In this document: positions 60,537 to 64,000 of the stretch, one piece after another
How positions within the stretch are numbered: the first letter of the stretch is position 1
Layout: every line of letters begins with the position of its first letter
Source of the DNA: Micromonospora yangpuensis
GTDB lineage: Bacteria > Actinomycetota > Actinomycetes > Mycobacteriales > Micromonosporaceae
Assembly: GCF_900091615.1 (NCBI RefSeq)
Contig: NZ_FMIA01000002.1
Coordinates: forward strand, 3,100,001 to 3,164,000
Length of the DNA: 64,000 nucleotides
Direction: 5' to 3'
Notes under the pieces: generated by a model
Told to the model about the DNA's origin: nothing
Seen by the model: the letters and a program-made list of their open reading frames with translations, nothing else
The model's database searches: none
Program-made: the position numbers and the translations under genes

Positions 60537-62099
60537 ATGAGCGAGGAGCGGACCGGCTTTCGGCTCTGGGCAGCTGCCGAGCCCGACCTGTGCGCGATCG
60601 TGACCGCCGACGACCGGCGGATCTCCTACGGGGAGCTGTTCGCCGAGGTGAACCGGATCTCGCACGGCCTGCGCGAGCACGCCGGCCTGCGTACCGGCGA
60701 CACGGTGGCCGCGGTCATGACCAACAGTGCGGGACTGGTCGCGCTCTACCTCGCCGCCATGCAGTCGGGGCTCTACCTGGTGACGCTCAACTACCACCTC
60801 ACCGAGCCCGAGGTCGCCTACATCCTGGCCGACAGCGGGGCGAAGGTGGTGGTCGGCTCCGAGCGGGTGGAACACGTCGTGGTCGCCGCCGCCGGGAGCA
60901 CCGCCGCCGGGAGCACCGACGGCATCCAGGTCTTCGTCGACGGCACCCCCACCAGCGACCGGGCCCAGCCACTGTCGGCGCTCACCGCCGGGCAGCCCGC
61001 GACCAGCCCCGAACAGACCCCGGCCGGGTCGCTGATGATGTACACCTCCGGCACCACCGGTCGGCCCAAGGGCGTCAAGCGGCCGTTGAGCGGTGTCGAC
61101 GCGGACACCGGCGCGCTCACCTACACCTGGCTGTTCCGGGAGTTCGGGATGGAGCGTCCGGCCTTCGCCTCCTGGCTGGTCTGCGCCCCGATGTACCACT
61201 CGGCAAACATCACCGGCGCGATGGGCGCGCTGCACGCCGGCGGCACGATGGTGCTGATGGACGGCTGGACCCCGGAGGGTTTCCTGCGGCGGGTGCAGGA
61301 CCGGCGGGTCACCGGGACCAGCATGGTGCCGACGCACTTCTACCGGCTGCTGCAACTGCCCCCGCAGGTCCGCGAGAGCTACGACGTCTCCTCGCTGCGC
61401 TACGTGCTGCACGGTGCCGCGCCCTGCCCCCGCGAGGTCAAGCAGCGCATCCTGGACTGGTTCGGCCCGGTGGTCTACGAGTACTACGGCTCGACCGAGG
61501 TGGGCACCACGGTCGCGAGGCCCGAGCAGTGGCTGGCCCACCCGGGCACGGTCGGGCGGCCCGCCTCGATCTCGACCCTGAAGATCCTCGACGAGCTGGG
61601 CAACGAGGTGCCCGCCGGGCAGACCGGCATCGTGTACATGCGCCAGGGCGACGACCGGGTCGAGTACCACAACGACCCGGGCAAGACCGACGGCGCGCGG
61701 CGCGACGGGCTGATGACCGTCTGGGACGTCGGCCACGTCGACGCCGACGGGTTCCTCTACATCACCGGCCGGGCGGCCGAACTCATCCTGGTCGGCGGGG
61801 TCAACGTCTACCCGGCCGAGATCGAGGCGGCGCTGCTGGAGCACGAGTGGGTAGCCGACGCCGGCGTGGTCGGGGTACCCGATCCGGAGTTCGGCGAGGT
61901 GCCCCAGGCGCACCTGGTCCTCGGTGAGACCGCGCCCGGTGCCGACGCCGCCCTCGCCGAGCTGCGCCGGCACCTCGCCGACCGGCTGGCCAAACCGAAA
62001 CGACCGGTGTCCTACGTGGTACGCGACGCGCTGCCCCGGGACCCCAACGGCAAGCTCTACAAGGCCCGGCTCACGCCCCGTACGCAGGTGTCCGCGTGA
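60537..62099 (+). CDS. Acyl-CoA synthetase (FadD type), 520 aa
   Basis: ATG 60537 with an AAGGAG site 4 nt upstream. P-loop MMYTSGTTGRPKGVKRPL, A5 VYEYYGSTEVGTT, A7 TVWDVGHVDADGFLYITGR, A10 DPNGKLYKARL with catalytic Lys. It is more divergent from the two synthetases at 56-59 kb than they are from each other, and belongs to the FadD group found with degradation of bulky carboxylates. A 15-nt repeat (AAGST twice, near residue 122) adds to the linker. It begins an operon with the two dehydrogenases downstream. Confidence 0.95.
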   Translation: MSEERTGFRLWAAAEPDLCAIVTADDRRISYGELFAEVNRISHGLREHAGLRTGDTVAAVMTNSAGLVALYLAAMQSGLYLVTLNYHLTEPEVAYILADSGAKVVVGSERVEHVVVAAAGSTAAGSTDGIQVFVDGTPTSDRAQPLSALTAGQPATSPEQTPAGSLMMYTSGTTGRPKGVKRPLSGVDADTGALTYTWLFREFGMERPAFASWLVCAPMYHSANITGAMGALHAGGTMVLMDGWTPEGFLRRVQDRRVTGTSMVPTHFYRLLQLPPQVRESYDVSSLRYVLHGAAPCPREVKQRILDWFGPVVYEYYGSTEVGTTVARPEQWLAHPGTVGRPASISTLKILDELGNEVPAGQTGIVYMRQGDDRVEYHNDPGKTDGARRDGLMTVWDVGHVDADGFLYITGRAAELILVGGVNVYPAEIEAALLEHEWVADAGVVGVPDPEFGEVPQAHLVLGETAPGADAALAELRRHLADRLAKPKRPVSYVVRDALPRDPNGKLYKARLTPRTQVSA

Positions 62100-62132
62100 C
62101 CGGCACGGTGCACGACCCGGTGGGAGGTGGGC

Positions 62133-63284
62133 ATGGACTTCGCTGACAGCGACACCGATCTGGCGTTCCGGCGCGAGGTCGGCGACTGGCTCGACGAGGC
62201 GCTGCGCGACGTGCCCGACCAGGAGGACCTGTCGCAGGACGAGCGCGAGCACTACTCCCGGGTGTGGCAGGACCGGCTCTGCGCCGGCGGCTGGGCCGGG
62301 CTGTCCTGGCCGGTCGAGCACGGTGGCCGGGGACTGGACGCGCTGGCCCAGGCCATCTTCAACGAGGAGGCCGCGGTCCGCGGCGCGCCGTACCCGCTCA
62401 ACGGGGTGGGCATGATGCTGGCCGGGCCGACGATCATCGCGCACGGCACCGACGAGCAGCAGGCCCGGCACCTGCCCGGCATCCTGCGCGGCGACGAGTA
62501 CTGGTGTCAGGGCTTCAGCGAGCCCGGTTCCGGCTCCGATCTGGCCAGCCTGCGTACCGCCGCGACCCGGGTGGACGGTGGCTGGCGGATCAACGGCGCG
62601 AAGATCTGGACCTCCAACGCGCACAACGCCTCCCGGTGCCTGCTGCTGGCGCGCACCGACACCGACGCGCCGAAGCACCGGGGCATCACCTACTTCCTCG
62701 CGCCGATGGACGCCTTCACCGTCCGTCCACTGGTGATGATCAACGGGGACACCGAGTTCAACGAGATGTACCTCGACGACGTCTTCGTGCCCGACGCCGA
62801 CGTGCTCGGCGGGGTGGGTAACGGCTGGACGGTCGCGCTGACCACGCTCGCCTTCGAACGCGGCAGCATGGCGCTGAACCTGTGGGTCTGGGCCCGTCAG
62901 GCGGTGGACCGGGTCGTCGACCTGGCCGTCGCCCGGGGGATGGCCGACGACAGCGCCTTCGTCGACACCGTCGGGGCGTTGCAGTGCGACGCCGAGGCGG
63001 TCCGGATCGGGTCGATGCGGATGCTTGGCGAGAGCCGGGCCGGTGGCGTACCGGGGCCGGAGACCTCGGCGCTCAAGAGCCTGTGGGCCGGGGTGGTGCA
63101 GAACGCCAACCGGCTCGCCGTGCAGCTCGACGAGGCCGGGGGGGTGCTGCTGGACGGTGCCGGGGCCGCGGCCCGGATGCACCGGTACCTGCGGGCCCGC
63201 GCCCACACCATCGAGGGCGGCACGGAGGAAGTCCAGAAGTCGATTCTCGCGGAGCGGGTGCTGCACCTGCCCCGCTCACGCTGA
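62133..63284 (+). CDS. Acyl-CoA dehydrogenase, FadE type (larger partner)
   Basis: 383 residues from ATG 62133 behind GGAGG. Motifs are CQGFSEPGSGSDLASLRT, INGAKIWTSNAH and the C-terminal HTIEGGTEEVQKSILAERVL with the expected Glu. The segment is characteristic of actinobacterial steroid-type FadE subunits that form alpha2beta2 heterotetramers. The partner is the next gene. It probably introduces a double bond into a ring- or branched-side-chain CoA ester. Confidence 0.93.
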   Translation: MDFADSDTDLAFRREVGDWLDEALRDVPDQEDLSQDEREHYSRVWQDRLCAGGWAGLSWPVEHGGRGLDALAQAIFNEEAAVRGAPYPLNGVGMMLAGPTIIAHGTDEQQARHLPGILRGDEYWCQGFSEPGSGSDLASLRTAATRVDGGWRINGAKIWTSNAHNASRCLLLARTDTDAPKHRGITYFLAPMDAFTVRPLVMINGDTEFNEMYLDDVFVPDADVLGGVGNGWTVALTTLAFERGSMALNLWVWARQAVDRVVDLAVARGMADDSAFVDTVGALQCDAEAVRIGSMRMLGESRAGGVPGPETSALKSLWAGVVQNANRLAVQLDEAGGVLLDGAGAAARMHRYLRARAHTIEGGTEEVQKSILAERVLHLPRSR

Positions 63285-63297
63285 GCGGAGTGGCCGC

Positions 63298-64000
63298 ATG
63301 CGCGCGACCTTCACTGACGAACAACAGGACATCGGCCGGACCGTACGGTCGCTGGCCGCGGCCGAGCCGGGTACGGCACGCGCCGCGCTGAACGACGGGT
63401 GGCAGGCCCCGGCCTGCGACGGGCCGTTGCTGCGCGACTTCGGGCTGCTCGGGGTGCCCGAGTCAGCCGGCGGCATCGGATCCGGCCTGATCGACCTGCT
63501 CGTCGCCGTCGAGGCGCTCGGCGCGCAACTGGTGGCGAGCCGGTTCCCGGCCCACGCCGCAGCCGTGCAGCTACTCGTCGGTGCCGGTGGCACCGGGCCG
63601 GTGCCCGAGGAGGTGCTGGAGGGCCGTCGGGTGCTCACCACCGCCGTCGACGTGCCGGGTGCCGCCGGCTGGGCCGACCGGGTCAGCCCGGACCCGCTGG
63701 TGCGGACCCTGGTGCCGTACGCGGCGCAGGCCGACGGCTTCGCCGTGCTGGGCGCCGAGGGGGTCTGGACCGCCGGGTCCGCCGGGATCACCGCACGGCA
63801 GTCGGTCGACCCGTCGGTGCCGCTGTCGGAGGTCACCCTCACCGCACCCGCGCACGCCGACCCGGCGGGCGCCGGGGTGCGCCGGGCCGCCCTGGTGGTC
63901 GCCGCCGAGCTGTGCGGGGTGGCGCAGGGGGCGATCGACCTGGCCGCCGAGCAGGCCCGTACCCGGCAGCAGTTCGGTCGGGTGATCGGCTCGTTCCAGG
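63298..64000 (+). CDS. Acyl-CoA dehydrogenase, small/partner subunit (partial, runs off window)
   Basis: ATG 63298 begins 13 nt after the previous stop and the frame is open to the window end. MRATFTDEQQDIGRTVRSLA, LLRDFGLLGVPESAGGIGSGLIDLL and TRQQFGRVIGSFQ are acyl-CoA dehydrogenase landmarks. The middle part is shortened, lacking the usual SEP-GSD flavin loop: YAAQADGFAVLGAEGVWTAG takes its place. This is typical of the non-FAD-binding beta subunit of heterotetrameric FadE pairs such as ChsE1-ChsE2. The C-terminus is not visible. Confidence 0.9.
   Translation, partial: MRATFTDEQQDIGRTVRSLAAAEPGTARAALNDGWQAPACDGPLLRDFGLLGVPESAGGIGSGLIDLLVAVEALGAQLVASRFPAHAAAVQLLVGAGGTGPVPEEVLEGRRVLTTAVDVPGAAGWADRVSPDPLVRTLVPYAAQADGFAVLGAEGVWTAGSAGITARQSVDPSVPLSEVTLTAPAHADPAGAGVRRAALVVAAELCGVAQGAIDLAAEQARTRQQFGRVIGSFQ

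Noticed and set aside
1..64000. tRNA, rRNA or insertion sequences
   Set aside because: No tRNA-like cloverleaf, rRNA segment, transposase frame or terminal inverted repeats were recognised in the window.

Overview
The window is high-GC actinobacterial DNA with short intergenic gaps, many GTG starts, 4-nt ATGA/GTGA overlaps between operon partners, and G+C-rich stem-loops without U-tracts at gene ends. Family content (DUF574-type methyltransferase, CBM2-tagged glycosidases, XRE/DUF5753 regulators, AA10 monooxygenase, SurE-PfkB pair, B12-riboswitched nrdAB) fits a mycelial soil actinomycete, most likely Micromonosporaceae. That assignment is inference; there is no rRNA in the window.

Left part (1-7.1 kb): a ThuA-type secreted protein runs off the left edge, divergent from a sugar ABC transporter operon (RbsA-like ATPase, two permeases, lipoprotein binding protein) that ends in a TIM-barrel sugar epimerase. 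A broken remnant of a secreted beta-helix protein follows. Next (7.1-15 kb) come a 1110-residue secreted SGNH hydrolase with about ten FG-GAP repeats, two small membrane or hypothetical genes, an N6-adenine methylase-like protein with an altered catalytic motif, and a chitin/cellulose-active AA10 LPMO.

15.3-24.4 kb is a polysaccharide-degradation operon: GH43-CBM6-CBM2, two tandem CE1 esterases with CBM2, a Tat-exported GH95-CBM2 and a GH27-CBM2. All five products carry a family 2 carbohydrate-binding module. A LacI-type operator and a second xylanase-type palindrome precede the operon. Together these enzymes would strip arabinose, ferulate or acetate, fucose/galactose and related side groups from plant cell-wall polymers.

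24.5-31.4 kb is housekeeping: surE, a PfkB kinase, a DUF574-type methyltransferase and nrdAB. The nrdAB leader holds a clear adenosylcobalamin riboswitch, and its promoter region has a pair of NrdR boxes 31 bp apart. A TetR regulator reads divergently from nrdA.

32-43 kb is an accessory stretch: an APH-like kinase, XRE/TPR regulators, an AlpA-like excisionase homologue, a PadR-controlled MacB/FtsX-type ABC exporter, and a polymorphic-toxin cassette. In that cassette an all-helical N-terminal protein is followed in the -1 frame by a CdiA-C-like toxin domain that has no ATG, GTG or TTG start. At the junction sits a canonical slippery heptamer, a stop codon and a strong hairpin, so the toxin is probably made by programmed -1 frameshifting. 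A SitI3-like immunity gene follows 1 nt later. I consider this the most novel item in the window.

43-64 kb is a large CoA-thioester catabolic cluster: at least three acyl-CoA dehydrogenases, three acyl-CoA synthetases, a thiolase paired with an HMG-CoA-synthase-like/DUF35 protein, an SDR, MaoC, ECH, VOC proteins, a flavin reductase, an MBL hydrolase and a Dpp-type ABC importer. Its substrate is unknown. A 20-bp pseudo-palindrome of TetR-operator type occurs in every divergent promoter region of this cluster and also in front of the tetR gene at 31.4 kb, which points to one regulon.
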